Shown here: positions 20,057 through 31,900 of the stretch, piece after piece
Layout of the letters: the number at the start of each line of letters is the position of its first letter
Position numbering within the stretch: the stretch's first letter is position 1
Origin: Haematococcus lacustris
Lineage: Eukaryota; Chlorophyta; Chlorophyceae; Chlamydomonadales; Haematococcaceae
Direction of reading: 5' to 3'
NCBI GenBank assembly: GCA_030144725.1
Contig: JASKMD010000012.1
Span: forward strand, 5,124,623 to 5,188,622
Length of the DNA stretch: 64,000 nt
The notes under the pieces: model-generated
What the model saw: the letters and a program-made list of their open reading frames with translations, nothing else
Database searches by the model: none
What the model was told of the DNA's origin: nothing
Position numbers and translations under genes: made by a program

Positions 20057-23000
20057 ATGCAACGCCCAGGTGTGGCTGCCAGGTTTATGGCGGTCACCCT
20101 CAACGTGCAGGGCCTAGCCCAACCGCACAAGCTTCAGGCTCTGCTAGATTGGGCCGCTGACAGCCCGGCGCAGGTGGTTTTCCTCCAAGAGTGCCACAAG
20201 GCGGAAAGCGTGTGGCAGTGGGCCGAAGCCCTCTCCGGGGCCAAGCCAGCCTGGCGTGGTCAGTGGTTTTACACACCCGGCACCGGCAGCTCCCAGGGTT
20301 GCCTAGTGCTCGTGAAGCCCTCCACCCTCCTGAAGGGGTGCACCCAGGTGCAGCTGCAGGCAGAGGCGGCCCAGGGACGGGTCCTGCGAGTGGACGGGGT
20401 TCTGGCTGGTAGGCCTGTCTCCTTGGTGTGCGTGTATGCCCCAGCGCAACAGTCGGAGCGCTCCACGTTCTTTTCTGTTTGCCTCCCCGCCTGCCTTCCC
20501 CCAACTGCAGAGGGCCGCCTCATCATCATGGGGGGTGACTTCATTTGCATCCTCTCCCCTTGGGATAGGGTAGGGGTCCCGCAGGGCTCTCAGCACGGGG
20601 AGGCCTGGGTGGGTAGCCGGGGCCAGGGGGCAGAGCAGCTGAGGCAGCTGGTGACGGAGAGGGGCCTGGTGGACGCCTGGCGGCAGCTACGCCCCCCCTT
20701 TGCCAGGGACCTCACTCACTTCAGTGAGCGTTGGCAGACAGGCGCCCGCCTAGACCGTTGGTATGTCTCGGAGGGCCTAGCTCAGTGGCAGTTGGACAGC
20801 ACCATCTTAGGGGTGCGGCCGGTACCCACCGACCACCAGCCCGTCTCAGTCTCCCTGTGCCCTCCCGACCCCCCCCTCACTGCCCCCGCCCCCTGGCAGC
20901 TGCACCCCGCCCACCTTGACGACCCTGAGCTGCTGGACTATCTCAAGGGGTACCTGCAGGCGGAGGACGCTCACCATGAGGCCGCCAGACAGCTGGGGAC
21001 GCAGCCTAGGGACGGCCACAGGGCCAGGTGGGCCCGCATCAAGCAGGGCATGGCCCTGCGGGCCCAGCAGTTCCTGCGGACCAAGCGCCGAGCTAGGCGT
21101 GACCTGCGGCAGCGCAGGGAGAAGGCAGCCTTGGCTGCAAGGGCCCACCTCGTGCGCCAACTGCAGCTAGCAGAGCAGGCCGGCCAGGCAGAGGTGCTTG
21201 CAGCGCAGCACCTCGGTGAGACGACAGCCCTAGCCGGGGTGGGGGAGCGCGTGCAGGTGGCCCATCAGTCCCTGCTAGCCAGCGCTGTCCTGGACCAGGT
21301 GTATGGCGACCGCTCCTCCTTCTTTTTCTACCACCGCGACCAGCCTGCGCACACCCCCACCCTCATCTCCTCCCTTCAGCTCCCCGGGCAGCCCGGCTTG
21401 GCGGCCGACCTCACCACTCCAAACGGGGTGCGCTCAGCGTGCCAGGCCTTTGAACATCACTATTCAGCCGCCGCGCCTACCGGAGTCTACGCTGCTAAGG
21501 CCATCGACCCAGCCGCGCGCGCCACTCTGCTTAACTGCCTTACCTCACGTCTCACCCCTGCTCAGGCCAGGGCTGCGGAAGGGCCTGGGGGAGATCCCAT
21601 GCTCTCGGAGGAGGAGCTGGGTCGGGCCCTTCAGGGCAGTGCTCACAGCAAGGCCCCGGGGCTAGACGGGCTGCCCATGGAGGTGTACGACCGGCTTTGG
21701 CCTCAGCTGGTGGGCCCTTTGCGGGCCATGCTGAGGGAGGCTCTGGCAGATACGAGCGACCCAGCCCCCCTGGCTGAGTTCCTCACTGGGGTCATTACCC
21801 TGGTGCCCAAGGCTGGCAAGCCTAGAGACCAGGTGGCGGGGTACCGCCCCATCACGCTGCTCAACTGCGATGTGCGGTTGGTGGCCCGGGCCCTTGAGGA
21901 CAGGCTGCAGCTGCCGCTGGACCTGCTGGTGTCTCCTTCCCAGTCAGCTTTCATCCTGGGGAGGGACATCAACGACAGCGTGCAGTTCCACCTAGGCTTG
22001 CTGGAGTGGCTCCAGCAGCGGCACAGCCCTGCCTGGCTTCTGTTGCTGGACCTGGCAGGGGCCTATGACAACGTTTCCTGGAGCCTGCTCCAGGACACGC
22101 TAGAGGCCATGGGGTTCAGCCAGCAGGGGCACGTGCGCTGGGCGCAGCTGCTGCACCGGGGGGCCACCAGCCAGGTGCTCGTCAACGGCTACCTCACCGA
22201 CAGCTTCCCCTTGGCCTCTGGGCTTCTACAGGGCAGTGGGGCTTCCCCGTTGTACTGGTGTGTGGTGTTGCAACCGCTCGTTAGCTACCTCAGCTCGCTC
22301 CAGCGGGCGGGTCGCATCACCACCCCCGCTATTCCCACTAGTCCCCTGGCCATGCACGCTGCCACCCTGACCCCCGCGCTTCCCACCAAGGAGTACGCGG
22401 ACGACCTCACCATCCTGGTGGCGGATCGGGTCAAGGACGGGGAAGTGGTGGTGGAGGCCTTGGAGCGGTTCCGCGCCGCAGGCGGCCCAGCGCTGAGCGT
22501 GAGCAAGAGCGTGGCCCTGCCGTGCGTCCAACCAGTGACCGTTCAGGGCGAGCCGGAGGCCCTGGGGGCGGAGGGAGCAGGGTTGGCAAGGGTGGGAGGG
22601 GAGGGAGGGGGGAGGGGAGGCGCTAAGGGAGGGGAGAGGGGAAGGGTAGAGGCGGGGGCAGGGGCAGGGGCAGGGGCAGGGGCAGGGGCAGGGGCAGGGG
22701 CAGGGGCAGGGGCAGGGGCAGGGGCAGGGGCAGGGGCAGGGGCAGGGGCAGGGGCAGGGGCAGGGGCAGGGGCAGGGGCAGGGGCAGGGGGGGTCATCCG
22801 CGCCGCGCCGCCGGGGTTGGTGGTGCGCCACCTGGGGGTTCCCCTAGGGGCGACCTCTTACGCTGCCACAGGAGAGGCCGCCTATGGTGGTGCTGCAGCT
22901 GCCATCACAGCGGCCTCCCTCCCTTGGCAGCCCCTGGGCCTCAACCTGCTTGGGAGGGTACAGGTGGCTCAGCAGTGCCTGGCCAGTAAGGTCATCTACC

Positions 23001-25461
23001 AGATGGCCGCCGTGCAACCTCCCACAGCCTTGGCGCAGGCCATGGCCCTTGCCATCAAACGCTTTGTCGCTGCGTCAGACCTTCCCCAGGAGCGCAGCCC
23101 CAACAGCAACCGCCTGTACCCTAGCGAGGCCATCTGCGTTATGCCCCGGCGGGAGGGAGGGGTGGGGCTCCCAGACCTAGGGGTCATCAGCACAGCCATG
23201 CGGGCGAAGATGTTGGCCCAGCTTTGGTCGCCCCGGGTGCGCCCTTGGCAACCCCTTACCCACAGCCTTTTGGCAGACCCCAGCCACGGCCTCAGCACCT
23301 GGGTCATCACAGACCCCAGCGCCCCTCCCTTGCGCAATATGCACCCCGCGGCTGCAAGCTCACGTGGCCGCCTTGGCCCAACTTCGTCTGTTCCGTGTGG
23401 TACCCCCAGAGAGTCAATCCTTCTACTCGGTGATGGCGGAACCGTTGTGGTTCAACCCTCTGATCCGCCTGATCCCTTCTGCTAGACAGGAGGCAGAGAG
23501 CCAGGGTTGGACCCATGTCCGCCACGTGCGGGAGGCCCTTCAGCGGCAGTCTCAGCTCGAGGGTGTCACCCGGTGGGCTGCTGACCTGGTTAGAGCCTGC
23601 CTCCCGGAGCCCTGGCAGCAGTGGGTGGACCTCCGTGACCCCCCCCCGCCTGATTGGGAATGCCTGAGGGTGGGGCCCGGGGTGGGGTTCGTGGCTCGGT
23701 GCCACCCCGCGCTCCATCCCTCCCACTGGGTGGCCCCCAACGGGCGGCTCTTCCCCCTTAACCCCACGGGCCAGGGGCCCCTGGGGACGTTCCAAGTGGT
23801 GGAGGGGGCAGTCTGGGAGCCGGCTGCGGTGGCCCGCCTGAACAAGCCCAACTACCTCTTGACACCGGAGGAGCGAGCTACCCACCTCCGTCCTCTGCCT
23901 GCAGGGCGCCTGGGCAGGCAAGGGCAGGAGGGTGGTCAGGGCCAGGGGCAGGGGGGGGTAGATAGGGGGGGGGGGGAGGGGCAGAGGCAGGGGAGGGAGC
24001 GGGGGTAGGGGCAGGGGTGGGGGCCAGGGAGGGGGTGGAGCAGGAGGGCAAGGTGGAGCCCCAGCGCATAAGGCCGGGCCCCCTCCCTGGCCCAAGGAGG
24101 AGTGGCTCCTAGGCCCCTGGGCCCACCTGCAGCTGGATCCCCAGGTGTGGGGCTTGGGCACCACCACCCTCTTGGAGTTTACCGTCAGGGATGCCAAGGT
24201 GCGCCTCCACCAGCTCCAGCGAGTCAGCGCTGACGCGCTCTACCCTCCTGGGGGGGGCCTGTGGCCGGTGCTTTGGGGTAGGCGCCCCCCACGGGAGGCC
24301 GGGTTGGCTCAGGGGACAGCAGTTGACGGAGGGGCGTTCAGGGAGCTGGAGGAGCGGTGGCAGGCCAGCGCTCAGCAAGTTACAGCCCAGCGAGCAGCGG
24401 AAGAGCGGGAGCAACAAGGCAGGGACGCGGAGGAGTTGCTCCCTGAGGAAGTGCAAGGCAGCCAGGCGCCGCGCTGGCGAGTCACCTCCGCCAGAGCCCC
24501 TCCCCGCCCCTCCCCGGAGCAACGAGCAGCCGAGCGGGCGGAGCGACAGTTGGAGGCCCAGCAAGGGCCCCGGCGCACCGGTAGGCAGCCAGCTACCCTG
24601 CAAGTCCCCCCCGATGGCACGGTGGATGAGCTGGCCGCAGCCACTAGACCGGGCCAGTCCTGTCTCCAGGTGTGGAAGGAGCTGATGGACCCCACCCTCC
24701 GCCGGGAGCATGCCATCGTGGCTTGGCGGGTGCTCCACGGCAGCCTCATGGTTGGGGCCTTGTGGGGCCACATCCTTAAGGGCGCTGCTGCCCCGGGTTC
24801 ATCCGCCTGCCGCCTCTGCCAGCCGGGCCAGCTGGAGACCCTCACCCACGCCTTCCTCACTTGCCCCGCCGTGGCTCCGGTCTGGGAGTGGGTGTTGGAT
24901 GTGTACGGCCACCTTACCGGCACCCGCCCCCCCTCCGGCGATGCCCTCCTGCTCCTCAGTGGTCGCCCCACCCGCAGCGAGGCTCCTCCCTTCCAGCCCC
25001 CAGACAGTTTGCTGTGGCTCAGGTTGCGCGTGGCCTATCTAGGCACGGTGTGGCGTCTCCGCAGCTCCGGGGCCGCTACAGCCCTCCAGCCGCAGATGGT
25101 GGCGCAACGAGTGGCAGAGGAGGTCGTCCTCACCCTCTCCTCCGCTGTTAAACGCGACTGGCACCGGGTAGGCAGAGACATCCGGGTGGGCCTTTGTGGA
25201 GCGGTGCCCTCCACCTGGTTTAGGGGTACGGACCCGGAGCTTGGCGCAGACCAGTTTGACCGGTTGTGGCCGGAGCCGTCAGGAGGGTGGTTCGCCAAGG
25301 AGGGGGCAGAGGAGAGGGCGCTGGAGAGGCTAGGGGGAGGGGAGGCCGGGGGGATAGTAGCGGGGGCCAGGCAGCGGGAGGAGAGGGCGTTTGGGGCGGG
25401 TGAGCTAGTTGTGCGCCTGTCCTTGCAGTGGCCCGTCCCCTTCCTTGCCCCTCTTGCTTGA
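20057..25461 (+). pseudogene. LINE ORF2: APE endonuclease, reverse transcriptase, zinc knuckle; two frameshifts
   Basis: It starts ATG 20057, two bases after the ORF1 stop (TAGCTATG). Endonuclease motifs: TLNVQGL, LQECHK, VCVYAPA, GGDFI, ARLDRWY and TDHQPVSV, residues about 10-275. Reverse transcriptase: ITLVPKAGKPRDQVAGYRPI, LLLLDLAGAYDNVSW, GLLQGSGASP and the catalytic EYADDL, about residues 590-790. After YADD an in-frame (GGGGCA)n tract encodes Gly-Ala. The frame breaks near 23345, where CACCCCGCGG has one C too many against a coherent HPRLQAHVAAL reading; it continues 23346-24008 in another frame, breaks again in a G-run at about 23945-24015, then continues to 25461. The last part has a zf-RVT-like knuckle (ACRLCQPGQLETLTHAFLTC). 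Both breaks lie in homopolymers, so they may be sequencing errors. Confidence 0.82.
22653..22790 (+). repeat. (GGGGCA)n tract, about 23 units, inside the reverse transcriptase ORF
   Basis: A pure hexamer run lies in frame between the YADD palm motif and the following thumb-like region (VRHLGVPLGATSY). It encodes about 46 Gly-Ala residues without stops. Confidence 0.93.
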
Positions 25462-25908
25462 GCTGGGTTAGCTTGTTAGGGGTTCTGAGTGTTTGTAGGG
25501 GTTGGAGGCTGTTAGGTCTTTGGGGAGCCCTAGGTTAGGTTCTTGTGTTCGTTTAGTGGGGGCGGAGGGGCAGCGAGGGTTGTGCCTTGGTGCTGGGGGG
25601 CCTAGGGGTGTATGTTGTGTTGTCCGGGGGTCCCTAGGGTCGGCGAGGTGGAGGGGTTGGTGAGGGTGGGGGTGTGGGGGGTGTTTGGACGTCTTTCCTT
25701 GGGGGGGTGTAGTTACCGTTCTAGGGTGGTTTGGACGCTGTTTGGTGGTGGGGTGGTGGGGTGGGGTTTGCTTGCCTCTTTGAGGAAGGGAGGGGGTAGC
25801 TTGCTCGCGACATGGTCTAGTCTTTCTTTTTCTCTCTCTCTTAGTCTCTCTCTTAGTCTTTCTTTCTCCTGTAATCTCTTTCTCTCAAAAAAAAAAAAAA
25901 AAAAAAAA
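25462..25908 (+). other. LINE 3' UTR and poly(A)
   Basis: G/T-rich sequence, then a (TCTCTCTTAG)-like pyrimidine stretch, then CTCTCA and a run of 22 A residues ending at 25908. Copy 2 of the long repeat begins at that point without a gap. Confidence 0.85.
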
Positions 25909-26170
25909 GCCACTTGTTTCATCAGCGGTGTTATTTGTGTTGCTTGTTTGCGTTGCGTTTCGTTGCCATTCGCAGCCGCACCCATTCCCAGCCTAGCCGA
26001 CAAATTAGCCGCTGGTTCAGCCGTCGCTGCAGGTGAGCTAGTCGCCACATCTCTAGTTGTGTTTTAGTCGTTTAGGCTTTTTTGCTCGCAACCTTCTTCC
26101 GCTGCTCCACAATCTGCAGCGGGCCTGGCATGCGATGACGTCCGCCTAGCTTCAGCTAGTAGACGAGCAG

Positions 26171-26818
26171 GTGATGTGCTTCGGAGTTGGTGAGTGGGAA
26201 GACGAACGTTGGCCAACTGTACTGTGCGTGTGTTATGGATGCGCAGGATTGTTCACGTTGTTACGGTCTGACCCTACTATCACCACGGCTGGTGTGGCTA
26301 CAGCTGGTGTGGCTACAGCTGGTGTGGTTGGTGTGGCTGCAGCTGGTGGGGCTGCAGCTGGTGTGGCTGATGCGGGTGTGGCTGGTGTGGCTGATGCTGG
26401 TGTGGCTGGTGTGGCTGATTGGGATGATGTGGCTGGTGTGGCTGATGTGGCTTATGCTGGTGTGGCTGGTGTGGTTGTGGCTGGTGTGGCTGATGCTGGT
26501 GTGGTTGCAGCTGCTGTGGCTGATGCTGGTGTGGCTGGTGCATGTGCGGTAGCATCTAGTGCCGTGCATGCACAAGTGCCAATGCCCACACCAGTGCCCA
26601 CTCAAGCGGTCAGCGCACTGCAAGGCTTAGCATCTTTTCTTCCACCACCACCTCCGAGCACCTTGGTCCAGCAAGTGCCAGGGCTGAGCATGCTAGCGGG
26701 GCTGCTGTCAGGGCTGCCACAACAAGTTTCCAGCATGCAAGCCCAGCATGCAAGTGCAACAGCTGTCCGCGTAGATTCAACAGTTGCGGGGTGCTTTGTT
26801 TATGCAGAACATGCGTAA
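26171..26818 (+). CDS. Low-complexity Gly-Val-Ala repeat ORF, unknown (copy 2)
   Basis: Identical protein to the one at 7764-8411, with the same uncertain start and the same GVADAG-type repeats followed by a Pro/Gln-rich tail. Here it lies 260 bp downstream of a LINE poly(A) tail. No function can be assigned; conservation between copies only reflects the recent duplication. Confidence 0.3.
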   Translation: MMCFGVGEWEDERWPTVLCVCYGCAGLFTLLRSDPTITTAGVATAGVATAGVVGVAAAGGAAAGVADAGVAGVADAGVAGVADWDDVAGVADVAYAGVAGVVVAGVADAGVVAAAVADAGVAGACAVASSAVHAQVPMPTPVPTQAVSALQGLASFLPPPPPSTLVQQVPGLSMLAGLLSGLPQQVSSMQAQHASATAVRVDSTVAGCFVYAEHA

Positions 26819-27075
26819 GGTGTAGAGAGCTTTTGTTTCTTAAACACGTCTGTTTGAATTTTCAAACAGTTTTTAAACAGCGAAAAGCGCATCTTAAACA
26901 GCGAAAAGCGCATCTTAAACAGCCCTCACCCCCCTATTATGGCCTCCTAAATGAGTCGTAAATGAGTCTTTAAACGCTAGTAACACCCAACTACAGAGAA
27001 CATAAGTGACAGTTTACAGAGAACACAAGTTATGTAGTTGGATGTTATAATGTAATGATGTGAGGTTAGATGTAA

Positions 27076-27279
27076 GTAGTAGATAACGACAAAACCGCCA
27101 GTGCTAAAGGGTTTAAACACGCGAGGCCGAGCACCGGCGCTAAACAGCTCGAGACCGAAGCCAGCGGCCGCGGAGCGTAGCGACGCGGCCGCTGGCTGAG
27201 GTCGAGAGCTGTTTAGCACCGGTGCGAGGCCGAGCGTGTTTAAACCCTTTAGCACGCAGCGGTTTTGTCGCTATCTAGT
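27076..27279. repeat. Hairpin element H3
   Basis: A palindrome of about 200 bp, centre CCGCGGAGCGTAGCGACGCGG, arms TTTAAACACGCGAGGCCGAG.. against CTCGGCCTCGCGTGTTTAAA-like sequence. It is the inverted counterpart of H2. Confidence 0.85.
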
Positions 27280-28966
27280 GTAGTGGCGTTTTCAAAGCGT
27301 TCAAGCTTCATTTAGCGCGGCGAAGCCGCTCTGGCTCTAGCTCTCTCACATTTGGTGTGACAATTGTAAAGCTGACCGTCCCGCATCTCTTCTTGTCATA
27401 TGTTCGACGTCCGAGTCTATCTTGGGCTCACCCCGCCTGCTTATGACTGCCTAAGAACTGTGATGGCGACGATGGTTTTCCTCCCACGTCGAGATCGAGG
27501 AGTTATGCCTTTCACCTTCCTTGCTGCATATGGCGCTGAACCTGTGGTGAGTAGTCGGAGTAGTAGTTTCGGACTGCTAGTCGGATTTCAGTGTATTCGC
27601 TTGCCATTCGCATCCCATTCATCGCTTCCCTTGCTTGTAGGCCCATCTTTGGTCGGTGTTCCGGCTGTCGTGTTACGGCTCCCGTGGATCTGCCGACTGT
27701 GATTCTGTGTGCTATTGATGTTGCCAACGCTTCTACCCTTCGAGTGCCGTAGCTCAAGCTGCTTTGCTTTGAGGTGCGCCCCATTGGTTTCATTTGCTCA
27801 TCAGGTTTCCTAGGCCGAGAGTGTGTTGTTGCATCTTCTGTGTTGTTACATCTGCTGTTGCCCTCACCACCCATTGGTTGCGGTGTGTTTTGGTGTGGTG
27901 TGTAAAGCGGTTCAGAGAGGCATCATGGTGTGTATGCGCTGTGCAGGGACTCATTGCGTTGTGCAAGGACTCATATGTAGGACACGGAGCTGATGGCACA
28001 CTAGGCACAGTGATAGGTAGTGCTGACGGTGATGGCGTGTTGAATAAGTGGGAATGGACGACAATGCAAGGAGTGTTTGAGTTGACGGGTAAAGAAGGAA
28101 TGGAGATGGTTGTGGTGATGGGTGGGATAGGCAGGGCGTTTGTTGTAGGTGTGGTTTATGGTGCCTGATGATGTTTGCCTTGTATAAGTATGCTGACGTT
28201 CAGCTCCCCCACTGTGCTTGGTTGCTCCAGGTGTCCTCCATGTGCAGGGAGACAACCAAGTGCGTGTGCGTTTTGAGCTGGGCGCTCTGGACTCTATGTA
28301 GGGCACGGAGTTAATGGCACGCTATGCACAGTGGCGGCTAGTGCAATAGCGACGGCGCATTGGAGCAGGTGGGCTGGATGACAATGCAATGGGTGCAGAA
28401 GCTGACGGGCAGGAAAGGTGTGGGGAGGGCTGCGGTTGCGGGTGGTATGGGAAGGGCAGTGGATGGCACAATACGTCGAGGTGTGGCCGCCCTTATGCAT
28501 GATTTTGTTTGCACGGTAGAGTTCCGCCGACCTGCGACTCCCCCACTATGCTTGGCTGCTTTGAATGTGTTTAGAGTGTCGGCCATTGTGTATGACTGAT
28601 GTGCTCAGTGCATGTTGTATCCCTTGCGCCTGTCCGTTGGGAAAGCATGCCTGTGTCACCAGACATCGAGGAGCAAGAAAAATGGGCTGCGGATTTGCGG
28701 GACTGGGGACGCGCAAGATCTGCCTCGAGAAACGCTGAAAAACGTGTGGTGTTATTCGCGTTGCACTTTTTGCTTTGTGGCTGTTAGTTGCTTAGGGGGC
28801 TGTAATTAGAGATGCGCTTTTTAGGGTTGTGGCTGTTAGTTGTTTAGGGGGCTGTAAACATAGATGCACTTTTTGGGTGTGTGGCTCTTAGTTCAGCAAG
28901 GGCCTCGTACTAAACGTTTTAAGGATAGGGCTGCTAACGTTTTTAAACGCGTGAAAACGCCACTAC
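27076..28966 (-). mobile_element. Composite insertion in copy 2: hairpin H3 plus longer element A
   Basis: Copy 1 shows the empty site (GATGTAA joined to TGATGTATGG at 9227/9228). Hairpin H3 (27076-27279) comes first, then element A (27280-28966) bounded by GTAGTGGCGTTTTCA and TGAAAACGCCACTAC. The order and strand are the reverse of copy 1. Element A is about 1.69 kb here against 356 bp in copy 1. Inside it a degenerate direct repeat of about 200 bp recurs (GATGGCACACTAGGCACAGT at about 27992; TAATGGCACGCTATGCACAG at about 28312). No transposase is recognisable. Confidence 0.78.
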
Positions 28967-31900
28967 TGATGTATGGTTGAGGGCCGGACGGGCCAGCCGC
29001 AAACAGCTTTTTAGGCAAAGTCCACCGCACATGTTATGAGATAGGAGGTTTCGGAGCTGGAGATTGTGATTGCGGGGTATTAGTAACATTCACAGCTTTG
29101 CGGGAGCTAGGGAGCCGAGCTACCCAATACAACCGACTGAACGGACCTGGCTAGCGAGAGAGACGGGCCCCGGTCTTAGGCTTCATACGTATGTATGCCG
29201 CTGCCTACAGCGACCTTGTTGCGTGGACACAACATTAGGCCCAAACACCCATGTTCAGCCTGCGAGCCTGCGCTTCGACGCCGCTTACTATTTCAGCACG
29301 CTGACCCTGACGGTGCAATCGCGGTAGCAAATGGTGGTCTGGATGTGGAGAACAGCATGGTACCCAATTTTCCCCTTGCTTGTCTAGCCTGATTGTAAGC
29401 TGACCACTGTGACTTTTTTGAATATCGAGTCATTAAACTGTTCGTAACTCTACGACATAGCTGCTGGAAAAGAAAGCACGGCAATTCATCAATCAGCCCC
29501 GCCGTAATTGACTTTGGCGTGACCCGACTCTGCCTTGCAGAGTTGACTAGCCTACTCCGACCTCCTGGACCCTGCCCCCTTGCAGCCCCACCCCCTCCTA
29601 GCCCTCGCAGAAGCCTCCCAGCCCCTCCCAGCCCCTCCCACCCCCTCACTGCCCCCTCACTGCCCCGCCACCCCCTCCCACCCCCTCCCACCCCTTCCCA
29701 ACCCTTCCCACCCCTTCCCAGCCCCTCCCACCCCCCACCCACCCCCTCCCACCTCCTCCCAGCCCCTCCCCCCCCCCTGGCAGCAGCTGGCAGCTGGTGC
29801 TGGCGCCGCCCCTAGGCTGCCCACCCCTCCTGCGGCTCCCCCCTGGCAGCAGCTGCCCACCCCTCCTGCGGCTCCCCCCTGGCAGCAGCTGCCCACCCCT
29901 CCTGCGGCTCCCCCCTGGCAGCAGCTGCCCACCCCTCCTGCTGCCCTCCCCTGACAGCAGCTGGCAGCTGGTGTTGGCGCCGCCCCTGGGCTGACCCCCC
30001 CTCCTGCTGCCCCCCCCTGGCAGCAGCTGGCAGCTGGTGCAGGTGCATCCCCTGAGCTGCTCACATCTCCAGCCGAGCAACAAGGGGCCACATCGGAGCT
30101 AGACACGAGCTCTACACGCAAGCGGAGGGCGGGCGTGACAGATGGGACCCAACCTGCCGAACCTGCGGGTATTGTAGAGTGGCCAAGTCATCAGTACTGC
30201 TCACGAACGGGTCAAGCATCGCAGCAACCTTGTATATTTCATGCATGGGTGAAGGGGCTTTGTTACATCGATTTGGAATGCCATGTGAATCGTTTTGACT
30301 GCGGTGACGGCGCCTCACTGTGCGCAGGTGCTCCTGGGCCACGTCGGTCGCGGCGGTCGGTCGCGGCGAGGCCCGCATGAGCAAAACTGGCATGGATTTG
30401 AATGTCAAGATTTGAGCCGCAATAACACTCGGCACACTGCACAGTAATTAATGATACATGTTGCACCGCATAGCTGCCGGAGTCCTCTATCCAGCGTGCG
30501 TAGCATATATATTGCGTAGCATATATAGAAACCACGGGGCTGAGACGCGGCGTCGTTTTGATTACCAGGGGTCGGTTTTCTGTGGGGACACCTGAGCGCA
30601 TCACCTCCGGCGGCACCGTCGTGAGCTGCATCCCTCAAGCTACGAGGAATGCCACAGCCACTGCATTTGCCTCCCCCAGCAGGCCCTCCATGCTGGGCTG
30701 TTGAGCAGCACGCAAAAGATTGAACAAGCTGAGCAAAAGGAGTGATTGCATAATTACCTATGCCGAGTTAGGCCCCTGAACAAACATCATTTGCAGCGCC
30801 ACAACACATTCTCGTGATCGCGAAGAGGCCTAAGCAAGCAAGGAAATGTACATCATGTTCTTCATTTCCACCAACTAGTTGAAGCTTCGCTATCGCGTTT
30901 AACACTTTTTACAACGCACCTCAAGGCTTTGATTTCTTATCGTACAATTGCCTCACCCAAGCCTTAGCCCTAACAACTGCAACTCAAAACCAGGGAGTGA
31001 CGACATCAAACTGTGTTCCTTCAACACCAAAGATTGTCTACCCTACGCTTACCTACGCTACGCCTACGCTTACCCCTCAAACGCTGACATCCCAAACCAC
31101 TGAATATGCCGTGTTCCACGCTGCCCAAGTGTTTGGCTGGTTTTGAGTCCGTGGATGCACAATTAGCAATAACATGGATTGAGCACGCCCGAAGACACCT
31201 TCAACGCAGTATTCTACAAGAGTTGAGTGGAAACTGCGATGCATGGCATGAACAGTACAAAGCTTGCATGTCTGACTCCTAGGAAGGAAGCAAGTGGAGG
31301 GCAACCAACTGCCATAGGGATTGAGGGTTTGGGTAACCCTAAACCTTACCCTGATTGGTCTGCAATCTCTCTGCTGCTGCACAATGCCAGGTGGCTGACA
31401 GGTAGCTAGCATCACCGGCCATGCTCAACATCTGCCACGCGGCACTACCTGCGCTGGCCACAATATTTGTCGAATCTCACACCTGCCAGCCGCCATCATG
31501 TGTGAAGCTTGAAATGACAATGCTACCCCTACTTACTTCAATGATGCCACCTGCGTACACTGAACTATGTGTGTGATGCATTGCTCTTGGCATCAAGTGG
31601 CTGCTAAATGGCTACCTCACTTCTGAGTACGAGCCTGGACATGGGCACCTGCATGCGTTGTGTTGTGTGGCACGCAGGTGCAAGCAATACGAGGGCATTA
31701 CGTTGGATCACAGTCTGTCCCAGCCAGCCCCACATCCCCCTGCTGGCCTCCGGCCCAAGGGACAATGTGGGCCAAGCTGTCTGCCTGTTGGTCTGCCTCT
31801 CTGTGAGTGCCTCACCTCCCTCCTCCCTCAATGGCGATGCTGCACACATCTGTGGCCTGGCTGCTGCTGCGGTTGCCTTCATGGATGCATGCTTGCATGG

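Larger units (their letters stand above)
14094..25908 (+). mobile_element. L1-type LINE, about 11.8 kb, with 5' monomers and poly(A) tail
   Basis: In order: about 15 monomers of 68 bp (14094-15113), a 5' leader of about 280 bp, ORF1 (15390-20054), ORF2 with APE endonuclease, reverse transcriptase and a C-terminal zinc knuckle (20057-25461, two frameshifts), a GT-rich 3' UTR and a 22-base A tail (25887-25908). There is no RNase H. Endonuclease plus poly(A) plus two ORFs suggest the L1 group. No short target-site duplication is visible; instead the element is flanked by the 6.6-kb direct repeats. Confidence 0.85.
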
